From Thermohalobaculum sp965263335 (lineage in GTDB: Bacteria > Pseudomonadota > Alphaproteobacteria > Rhodobacterales > Rhodobacteraceae), in NCBI GenBank assembly GCA_965263335.1, contig CBDHHE010000001.1, positions 5,022,001-5,086,000 on the forward strand: DNA of 64,000 bases, written 5' to 3'. Positions 42,761 to 51,437 of the stretch are shown piece by piece; the first letter of the stretch is position 1, and the number at the start of each line of letters is the position of its first letter. Made by a program: the position numbers and the translations under genes. The notes below the pieces were generated by a model. It was not told the DNA's origin, made no database searches, and saw nothing but the letters and a program-made list of their open reading frames with translations.

Positions 42761-42795
42761 CGGGCCGCGCCAGTGCCAGCGCGGCCCGTTTTCAT
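42761..42795 (+). terminator. Strong intrinsic terminator between convergent genes
   Basis: CGGGCCGCGC-CAGTGCCA-GCGCGGCCCG forms a perfect 10-bp stem followed by TTTTCATT. It ends the small gene and lies 37 bp beyond the stop of phaB on the opposite strand, so it may act in both directions. Confidence 0.9.
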
Positions 42796-42831
42796 TCCAT
42801 GGGGGGCGACGTGCCCCCGCGCTCCACCGCG

Positions 42832-43554
42832 TCAGCTGAAGAACTGGCCGCCGTTCGCCGAGATCGTCGAGCCGGTGATGAAGCCCGCGTCATCCGAAGC
42901 AAGGAACGTGACGCAGCGCGCAATTTCCTCGGGCGTTCCGAGCCGTCCGACAGGGATCTGTCCGATGATTGCCTCCCGCACTTTCTCGGGCACCGCCATG
43001 ACCATGTCGGTACCGATGTATCCGGGGCAGATCGCATTGACCGTCACGCCTTTGAAAGCGCCTTCCTGGGCGAGGGCACGGGTGAAGCCGATGTCACCGG
43101 CTTTCGCGGCCGAGTAGTTGGCCTGGCCCATCTGGCCCTTCTGTCCGTTGATCGAGGAGATGTTGATCACCCGGCCGAAACCGCGCTCGCGCATGCCGGG
43201 CCAGACCGGATGGGTCATGTTGAAGAGACCGGTGAGGTTGGTGTCGATCACCTCTTTCCACTGTTGCGGTGTCAGCTTGTGGAACATGCCGTCGCGTGTG
43301 ATGCCGGCGTTGTTGACCAGGACATCGATCGGGCCCAGCTCTGCCTCGACCTGAGCGATTCCGGCAGCGCAGGCGTCGTAGTCGGCGACCGACCACTTGT
43401 AGACCGGGATGCCGGTCTCGTCCTTGAACTTGCTTGCGGCCTCGTCGTTGCCGGCATAGTTCGCCGCGACGCTGTAGCCGCTTTCCTTCAGTGCCTTCGA
43501 GATCGATGCGCCAATGCCGCGCGATCCACCTGTGACCAGGGCAACCCGTGCCAT
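42832..43554 (-). CDS. phaB: Acetoacetyl-CoA reductase
   Basis: A 240-residue short-chain dehydrogenase reducing acetoacetyl-CoA to (R)-3-hydroxybutyryl-CoA with NADPH, the monomer for PHB. TGGSRGIG, NNAG, the INISSINGQKGQMGQANYSAAK block with Ser, Tyr and Lys, and the C-terminal SANGGQFF are the PhaB signature. ATG at 43554 is preceded by GAGGAGACG; the longer frame upstream runs into the phaA-phaB gap and is not used. It follows phaA by 76 bp on the same strand. Confidence 0.95.
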   Translation of the reverse strand: MARVALVTGGSRGIGASISKALKESGYSVAANYAGNDEAASKFKDETGIPVYKWSVADYDACAAGIAQVEAELGPIDVLVNNAGITRDGMFHKLTPQQWKEVIDTNLTGLFNMTHPVWPGMRERGFGRVINISSINGQKGQMGQANYSAAKAGDIGFTRALAQEGAFKGVTVNAICPGYIGTDMVMAVPEKVREAIIGQIPVGRLGTPEEIARCVTFLASDDAGFITGSTISANGGQFFS

Positions 43555-43630
43555 GTCCGTCTCCTCGTCTCTGCCTTGTTCTGGTTGGAGCAGCGGAGCC
43601 GAGACGGCTCCGCCCAAGTTCGCGTGCCTA

Positions 43631-44806
43631 TCAGGAACGCTCGACGCACATGGCGACACCCATGCCGCCGCCGATGCAGAGCGTTGCGAGACCCTTCTTC
43701 GCATCGCGCCGCTTCATCTCGAACAGCAGTGTGTTGAGCACGCGGCACCCGGATGCGCCGATCGGATGGCCGATCGCGATCGCGCCGCCGTTGACGTTCA
43801 CGATCTCGGGATCCCAGCCCATGTCCTTGTTCACCGCGCACGCCTGGGCGGCAAAGGCTTCGTTCGCCTCGACGAGGTCGAGATCGCTTGTCGACCAGCC
43901 GGCCTTCTCAAGCGCTTTGCGGGACGCATAGATCGGGCCGACGCCCATGATTGCCGGATCGAGACCGGTGGTGGCGTAGCTTACGATGCGGGCCAGGGGT
44001 GTGATGCCGCGTTTTTCGGCCTCTTCGGCCGACATCAGCAGGGTCACGGCCGCGCCGTCATTGATGCCGGACGCGTTGGCAGCCGTCACGGTGCCGTCCT
44101 TCGAGAAGGCGGGCCGCAGCTTTTGCATGCCTTCGATTGTGGCACCGTGGCGGATGTACTCGTCCTTGTCGACGACGATATCGCCCTTGCGGGTCTTAAC
44201 GGTGAACGGGGCGATCTCGTCAGCGAACTTACCGGCGAGCTGGGCCGCTTCGGCCTTGTTCTGGCTCTTGACCGCGAACTCATCCTGCTGGTCACGGCTG
44301 ATCTGCCACTTTTCGGCGACGTTCTCAGCGGTGGTGCCCATGTGGTATCCGTTGAAGGCGTCCCACAAACCGTCCTTGATCATCGAGTCGACGAACTTCA
44401 CGTCGCCCATCTTGGTTCCCGCGCGCATGTGCGCGACATGTGGCGAGAGACTCATGCTCTCCTGGCCGCCGGCCACGACAACATCCGCATCACCAAGCTG
44501 GATGTGCTGGGCGCCGATCGCGACAGCGCGCAGGCCAGAGCCACACACCTGGTTGATGCCCCAGGCCGCGGATTCCTGCGGGAGTCCGGCATTGATGTGC
44601 GCCTGTCGCGCGGGGTTCTGACCTTGCCCGGCACCGAGCACCTGTCCCAGGATGGTTTCCGACACGTCCGCCGCATCGACGCCGGCGCGCTCGAGCGCGG
44701 CCTTGATCGCCACAGCGCCAAGATCGTGTGCAGGGGTGTTCGCGAAGGCTCCGTTGAAGCTGCCGACCGCCGTACGAGCGGCCGAGGCGATAACAACATT
44801 CGTCAT
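43631..44806 (-). CDS. phaA: Acetyl-CoA C-acetyltransferase (beta-ketothiolase)
   Basis: A 391-residue biosynthetic thiolase that joins two acetyl-CoA into acetoacetyl-CoA. The nucleophile is in NQVCGSGLRAV, the His in GHPIGASG, and the general-acid Cys in LCIGGGMGVAM. Length and motifs match PhaA rather than the degradative trifunctional thiolases. GGAGACTGCATCACC precedes the start. It heads the phaA-phaB unit and is divergent from phaR across 218 bp rich in dyads, which are the likely control sites. Confidence 0.94.
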   Translation of the reverse strand: MTNVVIASAARTAVGSFNGAFANTPAHDLGAVAIKAALERAGVDAADVSETILGQVLGAGQGQNPARQAHINAGLPQESAAWGINQVCGSGLRAVAIGAQHIQLGDADVVVAGGQESMSLSPHVAHMRAGTKMGDVKFVDSMIKDGLWDAFNGYHMGTTAENVAEKWQISRDQQDEFAVKSQNKAEAAQLAGKFADEIAPFTVKTRKGDIVVDKDEYIRHGATIEGMQKLRPAFSKDGTVTAANASGINDGAAVTLLMSAEEAEKRGITPLARIVSYATTGLDPAIMGVGPIYASRKALEKAGWSTSDLDLVEANEAFAAQACAVNKDMGWDPEIVNVNGGAIAIGHPIGASGCRVLNTLLFEMKRRDAKKGLATLCIGGGMGVAMCVERS

Positions 44807-44890
44807 GGTGATGCAGTCTCCTTTCCCGGGCGTATTCATTGTTTTGAGCGTACATGGCACTTGGGGATGGGCGGCGCAATGCGACATTTA

Positions 44891-44905
44891 TGCTGCACTG
44901 CACAA
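44891..44905. promoter_or_regulatory. TGC-rich candidate PhaR site
   Basis: TGCTGCACTGCACAA lies between phaA and phaR, 85 bp from the phaA start. PhaR repressors bind TGC-rich dyads of roughly this form in related species. A 10-bp palindrome CTCCGCGGAG follows at 44911-44920. Confidence 0.45.
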
Positions 44906-44934
44906 TCAACCTCCGCGGAGCGCAGCAAAAGTGT

Positions 44935-44986
44935 TATTCGCACTCGCAACAATTTCGATTGCGCCTTTGCGGGCCCAGTGCGAATA
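44935..44986. promoter_or_regulatory. 10-bp inverted repeat with 32-bp spacing before phaR
   Basis: TATTCGCACT (44935-44944) and AGTGCGAATA (44977-44986) are perfect reverse complements with centres 42 bp apart, about four helical turns. A smaller dyad, CGCAA with TTGCG, lies between. The set suggests a looping or paired operator in the phaA-phaR promoter region. Confidence 0.45.
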
Positions 44987-45024
44987 TTCGATGACAGTTC
45001 CTAGGGATCTGCAGGAGAGTGAGC

Positions 45025-45633
45025 GTGGCCGCAGCGAAGCCTGATGTGTCTACCGACAAAGTTGTCATCAAGAAGTACGCCAATCGGCGGCTCTACAACA
45101 CTGCGAAGAGCAGTTACGTCACGCTTGACGACCTGGCGAAGATGGTTCGGGCCGGTCAGGACTTTACCGTCAAGGACGCAAAGTCCGGCGAAGACATCAC
45201 CCGCACGGTGCTGACGCAGATCATCGTCGAAGAGGAAGCCAAAGATCAGAACATGTTGCCGACGAATTTCCTGCGGCAGCTGATCCGGCTCTACGGCGAT
45301 CCCATCCAGGGTTTGGTCCCGAGTTATCTGGAGGCCACGATGGAGGCGTTCCAGCGCAACCAGGACCAGATGCGCAGCGCCTTCGGCAGTGGCAGTCCGA
45401 TGAACAACTTCGAATCCATCGCCCGCTCGAACATGGAGTGGTTCGAGAAGTCCATGCAGATGTTTTCGCCGTTTGCAGGCGCGACATCACAGGACGGCAC
45501 GGGCTCGCCAGCACCCGCGGAGGAAGGCGGGGAGCGCAATACGGCAGTCGACGAAGATCTGGATGCTCTTCGCCGTCAGTTGCGGGACGTTCAGACGCAG
45601 CTCGAGCGCATGAGCGGCGACCGCGAAACCTAG
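45025..45633 (+). CDS. phaR: PHA synthesis repressor
   Basis: A 202-residue PhaR. The N-terminal PHB/PHA accumulation regulator domain reads VVIKKYANRRLYNTAKSSYVTLDDLAKMVRAG, then DITRTVLTQIIVEEE and MLPTNFLRQLIRLYGDP; the rest is a Gln/Asn-rich helix and a variable tail. PhaR represses phasin and PHA synthesis genes and is released by binding PHA itself. A GTG at 45025 is preferred over GTG at 45019 because AGGAGA sits 6-7 bases before it. It faces phaA across the operator-rich gap. Confidence 0.93.
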   Translation: MAAAKPDVSTDKVVIKKYANRRLYNTAKSSYVTLDDLAKMVRAGQDFTVKDAKSGEDITRTVLTQIIVEEEAKDQNMLPTNFLRQLIRLYGDPIQGLVPSYLEATMEAFQRNQDQMRSAFGSGSPMNNFESIARSNMEWFEKSMQMFSPFAGATSQDGTGSPAPAEEGGERNTAVDEDLDALRRQLRDVQTQLERMSGDRET

Positions 45634-45634
45634 A

Positions 45635-46882
45635 CTAGGCCTGGGCGGCCACGTTCGGCATCGGGATCGGGGTCGGCTCGAGCATCAGGCTCGGAGACCC
45701 GAAGAAAAAGCCCTGAAAGAACTCGACGCCAAGACCGGCGAGCAAACGTGCATCGGCCGCATTCTGCACGAACTCCGCGATTGTCATCATCTCGAAGCGG
45801 TCCGCTATTTCGACCAGTTTCTCGACGAAGAACGCGTTGTCCGGATTGGCACGGATCCCGCGCACGAAGAAGCCGTCAATCTTGATCATGTCGAAGTGGA
45901 ATTCACGCAGGTAACGCAATGCCGTGTGACCTGCGCCAAAGTCATCGAGCGCGAAGGAAACGCCGTGCTCGCGGAGCATGTCCATGAAGCCGGTCGTCCG
46001 GTCGCGATCAATCATTGCCGCCGATTCGGTGACCTCGACGATCAGGCGCTCCCCGAGCGAGGGGTCGGCGTTCACGACGCTTTGAAGGATCTCGATCCAC
46101 TGCCGGTCGGCCATCGTGTGCGGGTGGATGTTCACCGACAAGCGTGCTCGCGGGTGGTTCCTCATGGTTTCAAACGCCATGCCGAGGATTTGGCGGTCGA
46201 TCTGCGCTGCCAGGCCGAGTTTCTCGATCGCCGGCATGAAGGCGGCTGCGCTGATCAGGCGGCCATCGTCATCGCTCACACGTGCGAGGCATTCGTGGAA
46301 ACTGATCGTGTTGCCACCGTCGGACCGCACAACCGGCTGGAAGGCAATCTTGATTTCGTTCTTCAACAGAGCGCCGATGGCGGCATGCGCGGCGTGCATC
46401 GCCTCGTCCTGCTCACGGCGAAGCGCAGACTCGCCGACCGCGAAATGAAATCCGTTGACACCGCGTTTCGCGGCACGGCTGAGCGCGTGGGACGCGATGA
46501 TGTTGATGTCATCAGCCTCGAGCAATTGCGCATTGACGTTCACAGCGCCCGCCGACGCAGTGACCGCCACCGGTCCCGCGCAGGTCTTGATCGCCTTGTT
46601 GCTGATTTCGGCCTGGATATCGCCGATCAGGGTTTCCACCGCTTCACGGCTGGTGTCCTGAAGAAAAAGCCGGAACTTGCGGTGACCCACCTCGGAGACC
46701 GCGCCCGATGTGCCGATCACCCGATCCATGATTGGCAGCAAGGCGGCGCACACGTCATCGCCGACATTGGCTCCCAGCAACTCTTCTAGGGTGGCTAGAT
46801 TGTCCACGCCGATCATCACAACCGTCGTGTTTGGCTCTTGCTCGGCGGCGCTTTTCGGCCCCGGTTGTAGATCGTCTGCCAT
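45635..46882 (-). CDS. EAL domain protein with degenerate GGDEF-like half
   Basis: A 415-residue protein: a degenerate GGDEF-like domain (residues about 18-150, lacking a GGDEF motif and having EVGHRKF instead) followed by an EAL domain. The EAL signature reads ECL near residue 198, keeping the catalytic Glu. Other metal and base residues are present: Asn in VNIHP, EVTES, DDFGAGH, KIDG, AEFV and QGFFFG. It is therefore a plausible cyclic-di-GMP phosphodiesterase or receptor. It has no membrane span or sensor. It converges with phaR 1 bp apart. Confidence 0.85.
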   Translation of the reverse strand: MADDLQPGPKSAAEQEPNTTVVMIGVDNLATLEELLGANVGDDVCAALLPIMDRVIGTSGAVSEVGHRKFRLFLQDTSREAVETLIGDIQAEISNKAIKTCAGPVAVTASAGAVNVNAQLLEADDINIIASHALSRAAKRGVNGFHFAVGESALRREQDEAMHAAHAAIGALLKNEIKIAFQPVVRSDGGNTISFHECLARVSDDDGRLISAAAFMPAIEKLGLAAQIDRQILGMAFETMRNHPRARLSVNIHPHTMADRQWIEILQSVVNADPSLGERLIVEVTESAAMIDRDRTTGFMDMLREHGVSFALDDFGAGHTALRYLREFHFDMIKIDGFFVRGIRANPDNAFFVEKLVEIADRFEMMTIAEFVQNAADARLLAGLGVEFFQGFFFGSPSLMLEPTPIPMPNVAAQA

Positions 46883-46980
46883 ACTCAATTTTACCCAACC
46901 ACTGTCTTCGAACAGGCGTCACACGGGACTGTGCAACTCTTCAATCGATCCGCTAAGATCACGTTAATGGGGGAACGCCG

Positions 46981-47583
46981 ATGTCCGAATTCGAGGTGAT
47001 GGATGGCAGGTGCGGCTGGTGTGGAGATGCGCCTGACTATGTGGCGTATCACGACAATGAATGGGGCCGGCCTGAACTGGACAGCCGGGCGCTGTTCGAG
47101 AAGCTCATTCTGGACGGCTTTCAGGCCGGTCTCAGCTGGCTGACGATACTGCGCAAGCGTGAGCATTTCCGCGAGGCCTTCGACGGGTTCGACCCTGAGA
47201 AGATCGCGCGCTACGGCGACGAGGAGGTGACGCGCTTGCTCGGCAACGCCGGGATCGTGCGCCATCGGGGCAAGATAGAGGCGACCATCCAGAATGCCCG
47301 CGCCTGGATCGAGATCGAGGGGCGTGAAGGCTTCGACCGGTTCCTTTGGGCGTTCTATGACCACAAGGCGCTGCAGAACGCGCCCACCGAATTGTCCCAG
47401 GTGCCAGCCGAGACCGATGTTTCACGCGCCATGTCTAAGGCACTCAAAGCTGAAGGATTTCGGTTCTGTGGTCCGACCATTGTCTATGCGTTCTCCCAGG
47501 CGGTGGGGATGGTGAACGATCATCTTGCCGGTTGTCCGGCAAGGGAGGCCTGTGCCGCCGAGGCCGCACGCCTTGGCGTCTAG
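46981..47583 (+). CDS. tag: DNA-3-methyladenine glycosylase I
   Basis: A 200-residue Tag, which excises 3-methyladenine from DNA. Zinc-site residues appear in RCGWCG, YHDNEWG and VNDHLAGC; the helix-hairpin-helix region reads LILDGFQAGLSWLTILRKREHFREAF, and FRFCGPTIVYAFSQAVG is the C-terminal core. Length is normal for the family (about 185-200). It stands alone between the EAL gene and the PanE-like operon. Confidence 0.95.
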   Translation: MSEFEVMDGRCGWCGDAPDYVAYHDNEWGRPELDSRALFEKLILDGFQAGLSWLTILRKREHFREAFDGFDPEKIARYGDEEVTRLLGNAGIVRHRGKIEATIQNARAWIEIEGREGFDRFLWAFYDHKALQNAPTELSQVPAETDVSRAMSKALKAEGFRFCGPTIVYAFSQAVGMVNDHLAGCPAREACAAEAARLGV

Positions 47584-47665
47584 GGCGACATCCTGTGGGC
47601 GATGGCATCCGCGTTGACATTGCGGGTCGTTGCCCGACAGTAGCGCAAAAGATTGGGAGGATCGG

Positions 47666-48610
47666 ATGACGGCACGGGTGGACAACCGGGTACGCATCGC
47701 GGTGGTCGGCACCGGTGCGATGGGGTCCATCTATGCCGCGCTCCTGGCCGATGCGGGTCATGACGTCTGGGCTGTCGATGCCTGGCCCGAGCATGTCTGC
47801 GCCATGCGCGACCAAGGGCTGCGGGTCGAAGGGGCTAGCGGTGACCGCACGGTGCGCCTCAACGCAACCGGCGACGTGGCCGAGGTCGGGGAAGCCGATC
47901 TGGTGATCATCGCGACGAAACATGACGGGGTCGCTTCGGCGGCAGAAGCGGTGCGCGGTATCGTCACAGACGAGACCCCGGTGCTCGCGATCCAGAACGG
48001 GCTCGGATCGGGCGAGATGGTGGCGCAGATTCTCGGAGGTGATCGTCTGCTGCTCGGGGTTGTCGGCGGCTTCGGTGCATCGATGAAGGGACCGGGACAC
48101 GCGCACCACAACGGCATGGAGTTCGTGCGGCTTGGCGCGCACCAGCCGGGTGCGGGAGCAGGGCTGGACTGGGTCGCTGATGTTTGGCGTTCGGGCGGGT
48201 TTCAGGTGCTGACTTTCGACGATATCCACAAGATGATCTGGGAGAAGCTGATCTGCAACTGCACGTATTCCGGGACGTGCACGGTCACTGGCCTCACGGT
48301 TGGAGGCGTGATGGAGACGCCGGATGCCTGGTCGGTGGCCTCGGCCTGTGCGGTCGAAGCCTGGGAGACGGCGCGTGGCCACGACATCGCCGTCGAAATC
48401 GACGATCCGGTCGACTATGTGCGCACGTTTGGAAGCAAGATCCCGCATGCACGGCCCTCGATGGCACAGGACCACGCGGCCGGTCGTCGGGGTGAGATCG
48501 ACGTGATCAACGGTGCGATCCCGCGCGAGGCGCAGAAGCTCGGACGGGAAACACCGGTCAATGCCGCCGTGAGCGCGATCATCCGTGCGCGCGAAACGCT
48601 GTTCACCTGA
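47666..48610 (+). CDS. Ketopantoate reductase family protein (PanE/ApbA-like)
   Basis: A 314-residue NAD(P)H-dependent 2-ketoacid reductase. The N-terminal Rossmann VVGTGAMGSIYAALLADAG, the KHDGVASAAEAV middle block and the C-terminal helix domain with KLICNCTYSG match the ApbA/PanE family, but context argues for another substrate than ketopantoate. GGGAGG precedes ATG at 47666. It is first in an operon with the LeuC/LeuD-like pair and the HAD gene: 6 bp to LeuC, LeuC/LeuD as TGATG, HAD within 30 bp. A 2-keto or 2-hydroxy acid substrate shared by the pathway is likely. Confidence 0.8.
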   Translation: MTARVDNRVRIAVVGTGAMGSIYAALLADAGHDVWAVDAWPEHVCAMRDQGLRVEGASGDRTVRLNATGDVAEVGEADLVIIATKHDGVASAAEAVRGIVTDETPVLAIQNGLGSGEMVAQILGGDRLLLGVVGGFGASMKGPGHAHHNGMEFVRLGAHQPGAGAGLDWVADVWRSGGFQVLTFDDIHKMIWEKLICNCTYSGTCTVTGLTVGGVMETPDAWSVASACAVEAWETARGHDIAVEIDDPVDYVRTFGSKIPHARPSMAQDHAAGRRGEIDVINGAIPREAQKLGRETPVNAAVSAIIRARETLFT

Positions 48611-48616
48611 GACGCC

Positions 48617-50023
48617 ATGGGACGCACGCTCTTCGACAAGGTCTGGGACATGCACGTCGTTACCGATCTCGGTGACGGCTACGATCTCCTGCACGTGGAC
48701 CGGAATCTGCTGCACGATCTTTCGGGAGGCAAAGGTCTCGTCGAGGTCGCGCGTCGCGGCCTCGCCGTGCACACACCGTCGCTGCATGTGGCGGTGCCGG
48801 ATCACGCGGTTTCGAGCGCGCCGGGGCGCGATGCCGAAACCACGCCGATCAGTGCCCGTCTGACGTCGCTGTTGCGAGAACGCGCCGCAGCCGCCGGGAT
48901 CCGGCACATCGACGTCAATGATCCGGAGCAGGGGATCGTCCACGTGATCGGACCCGAGCTGGGGCTCACGCTGCCCGGTACGCTGATCACCTGCGGCGAC
49001 AGCCACACCTCGACCCATGGTGGGCTGGGTGCGCTGGCGTTCGGTGTCGGCTCGACCGAAGTGGCGCATGTGCTGGCGACGCAGACGATCGTCCAGAAGC
49101 GACCGAGGGTGATGCGGGTGCGGTTCGATGGGACCCCGGGGCTCTGGGTTGGTCCGAAGGACTTGATCCTCGCCTTGATAGGGCAGGTCGGCGCGGGCGG
49201 TGGCGACGGTCATGCAGTCGAGTACGCGGGTACCGCGATCGAGGCGATGGGGATCGAAGGGCGGCTCACCGTCTGTAACATGTCGATCGAGTTTGGGGCC
49301 AAGGTCGGGATGATCGCGCCGGATGACGAGACTTTCGCCTACCTCGCCGGGCGTCCGCTGAGCCCGACAGGTGCGCATTGGGATGCGGCGGTCGCGCACT
49401 GGCGGGGGCTGGCTTCCGATGCAGATGCCGTGTTCGACCGGGACATCGTGATCGATGCCTCGAGCATCGAGCCGCAGGTGACCTGGGGCACCAGCCCCGA
49501 GCACGTGTTGCCGATCACCGGTCGCGTTCCGAATCCGGCGGATGCGCCTGATGACGGGCGCAAGGCCGCTTGGTCCGAGGCACTGGATTACATCGGCCTT
49601 TCGCCGGGAACACCGATTGCGGGAACGCCCATCGACCATGTCTTCATCGGGTCGTGCACGAATGCGCGCCTGTCCGACCTCGAAGCCGCGGCCTCGGTTC
49701 TGCGGGGACGCAGGATTGCCGGGGGCGTCAGTGCCTGGGTCGTTCCGGGCAGCCAATCCGTGCGTGCGCAAGCCGAAGCGCTTGGCATTGATGCGGTGTT
49801 CCGCGAGGCGGGGTTTTCCTGGCGGGCGCCCGGTTGCTCGCAATGCGTGGCGGCCAATGGCGAGGTCGTGGCGCCTGGCGCGCGTGCTGTTTCGACCACC
49901 AACCGCAACTTCGAGGGGCGACAGGGGCCACGGGCGCGGACGCATCTTGTCAGTCCGGTCATGGCCGCCGCCGCCGCCGTCGCGGGTTGCCTGATCGACG
50001 TGCGCACGATGGAGGATGCGTGA
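48617..50023 (+). CDS. leuC: 3-isopropylmalate dehydratase large subunit-like (LeuC)
   Basis: A 468-residue aconitase-fold hydro-lyase. 4Fe-4S ligands are in IGSCTNARLSDL and the CSQC pair of APGCSQCVAA; the SHTSTHGGLGALAFGVGSTE block and GGDGHAVEYAG are the family's substrate and cluster region. This gene's operon with PanE- and HAD-like genes suggests a catabolic role rather than leucine synthesis, so leuC is a family label. The stop and the leuD start overlap as TGATG. Confidence 0.87.
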   Translation: MGRTLFDKVWDMHVVTDLGDGYDLLHVDRNLLHDLSGGKGLVEVARRGLAVHTPSLHVAVPDHAVSSAPGRDAETTPISARLTSLLRERAAAAGIRHIDVNDPEQGIVHVIGPELGLTLPGTLITCGDSHTSTHGGLGALAFGVGSTEVAHVLATQTIVQKRPRVMRVRFDGTPGLWVGPKDLILALIGQVGAGGGDGHAVEYAGTAIEAMGIEGRLTVCNMSIEFGAKVGMIAPDDETFAYLAGRPLSPTGAHWDAAVAHWRGLASDADAVFDRDIVIDASSIEPQVTWGTSPEHVLPITGRVPNPADAPDDGRKAAWSEALDYIGLSPGTPIAGTPIDHVFIGSCTNARLSDLEAAASVLRGRRIAGGVSAWVVPGSQSVRAQAEALGIDAVFREAGFSWRAPGCSQCVAANGEVVAPGARAVSTTNRNFEGRQGPRARTHLVSPVMAAAAAVAGCLIDVRTMEDA

Positions 50024-50637
50024 TGGAACCGTTCTCGACTGTGAACGGACCTGCGGCACCCCTCATGGCGGACAACGTGAACACGGACGTCATCATCCGC
50101 ATCGAGCGCTTGTCGGACCTGCCGCGCGCGGAGCTGGGACCGTATGCCTTCGAGGCGTGGCGCTATGATGCGGCGGGTGGTGAAGCGCCGGACTTCGTGC
50201 TCAATCAGGCCCCTTGGCGCGGCGCGCCGATCCTGCTCGCAGGCAACAACTTCGGCTGCGGATCTTCCCGCGAGGGCGCGGTCTGGGCGTTGCAGGGCAG
50301 CGGAGTACGGGTGGTCATCGCCCCGAGCTTCGGCGGCATCTTCCGCAACAACTGCTATCAGAACGGTGTGCTGCCGGTGGTGCTCCCCGCCGAGACGGTT
50401 GCGGCGTTCGCCGAGATCTCCCGCACACAACCCGAAGCGCCCTTTGCCGTCGACCTTGCGCGACAGGTCGTGGTGCCTCCCAACGGTGCACCGGTGCCGT
50501 TCGAGATCGATGCGATGCGAAAGCGCGGCCTGGCGGAGGGATTGGATGACCTCGGCATCACAGCCGCGCATATGCCTGAGATCGAGGCATTTCAGACGCG
50601 CGACCGGGACGCTCGTCCCTGGGTCTGGCAGTTGTGA
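50023..50637 (+). CDS. leuD: 3-isopropylmalate dehydratase small subunit-like (LeuD)
   Basis: A 204-residue small subunit that closes the active site over the LeuC cluster. The block FGCGSSREGAVWALQG is present, but leucine-pathway LeuD proteins normally have SSREHA, so His is replaced by Gly at residue 85. APSFGGIFRNNCYQNGVLPVV is the other family segment. ATG at 50023 overlaps the LeuC stop. Specificity for a different 2-hydroxyacid is likely; dimethylmaleate or citraconate hydratases are related examples. Confidence 0.85.
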   Translation: MEPFSTVNGPAAPLMADNVNTDVIIRIERLSDLPRAELGPYAFEAWRYDAAGGEAPDFVLNQAPWRGAPILLAGNNFGCGSSREGAVWALQGSGVRVVIAPSFGGIFRNNCYQNGVLPVVLPAETVAAFAEISRTQPEAPFAVDLARQVVVPPNGAPVPFEIDAMRKRGLAEGLDDLGITAAHMPEIEAFQTRDRDARPWVWQL

Positions 50638-50663
50638 GCCACCCCGCCAACGGAGTGAACGAC

Positions 50664-51377
50664 ATGGATCAGATCCAGGCGCTTGTGTTCGATACCTTCG
50701 GAACGGTCGTTGACTGGCGGGGGTCCGTCACGCGCATGGGCGAACGTCTGGCCCGAGCGAAGGGCATCGAAGGTGTCGACTGGGAGGTGTTCGCGCGATC
50801 CTGGCGGGCGGGATATCGTCCTGGCATGGCGCCGGTCATCTCGGGCGAGCGGCCTTGGACGCCGATTGACACGATCCATCGCGAGCGGCTCGACGTCATC
50901 CTCGAAGAACACGGCATCGCGGCCCAGATCAACGAGGCAGAGCGCAGGGACATGACGCTCTGGTGGCATCGCCTCGATCCCTGGCCCGACTCGGTGCCCG
51001 GTCTTCGCCGTCTGGCGCAAGGCTATCTGATCGGGCCGCTGTCGAACGGGTCGACCGTGCTGCTCGCGTCGATGGCAAAAAGGGCCGGGATCCCCTGGGA
51101 CCTGATCATCTCGTCCGACGTGACCCGCGCCTACAAGCGACACCCGCAAGCCTATCTCGGTGCATGTGCCGCGCTGGGTCTCGAGACGCATCAGGTGATG
51201 ATGTGCGCGGCCCACAACGATGATCTGGAAGCCGCGGCAAGCCACGGCATGCGAACCGCCTACATCAACCGGCCCTATGAGTATGGCGTCGATCAGACTG
51301 CCGACTTCGACGCCACGGGAGATTGGGACATCGTGACAGATCACATTGGCGGCATCGCCGATGCGCTCGGCTGTTAG
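50664..51377 (+). CDS. Haloacid dehalogenase, type II
   Basis: A 237-residue HAD hydrolase of the L-2-haloacid dehalogenase type. Motif I is LVFDTFGTVVDW with the nucleophile Asp8, motif II LSNGST, motif III Lys in RAYKRHPQAY, and motif IV AAHNDDLEAA. ACGGAG precedes ATG at 50664; a GTG at 50634 overlapping the LeuD stop is the alternative. As fourth gene of the PanE-LeuCD operon it may dehalogenate or dephosphorylate a 2-substituted acid that the pathway then handles. Confidence 0.86.
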   Translation: MDQIQALVFDTFGTVVDWRGSVTRMGERLARAKGIEGVDWEVFARSWRAGYRPGMAPVISGERPWTPIDTIHRERLDVILEEHGIAAQINEAERRDMTLWWHRLDPWPDSVPGLRRLAQGYLIGPLSNGSTVLLASMAKRAGIPWDLIISSDVTRAYKRHPQAYLGACAALGLETHQVMMCAAHNDDLEAAASHGMRTAYINRPYEYGVDQTADFDATGDWDIVTDHIGGIADALGC

Positions 51378-51437
51378 CCCGGTCGAAGACGCCTTATCTA
51401 CAGTGTGCCAAAGTGAAATCCGATGGGGGCACGTGAT

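Noticed and set aside
43514..45004. A 496-codon open frame on the plus strand
   Set aside because: Antisense to phaA and phaB, no domain found.
47444..50059. An open reading frame of over 870 codons on the minus strand
   Set aside because: It is antisense to the PanE- and LeuC-like genes, is His/Arg rich with no domain, and reflects the high GC third-position bias of the real genes.
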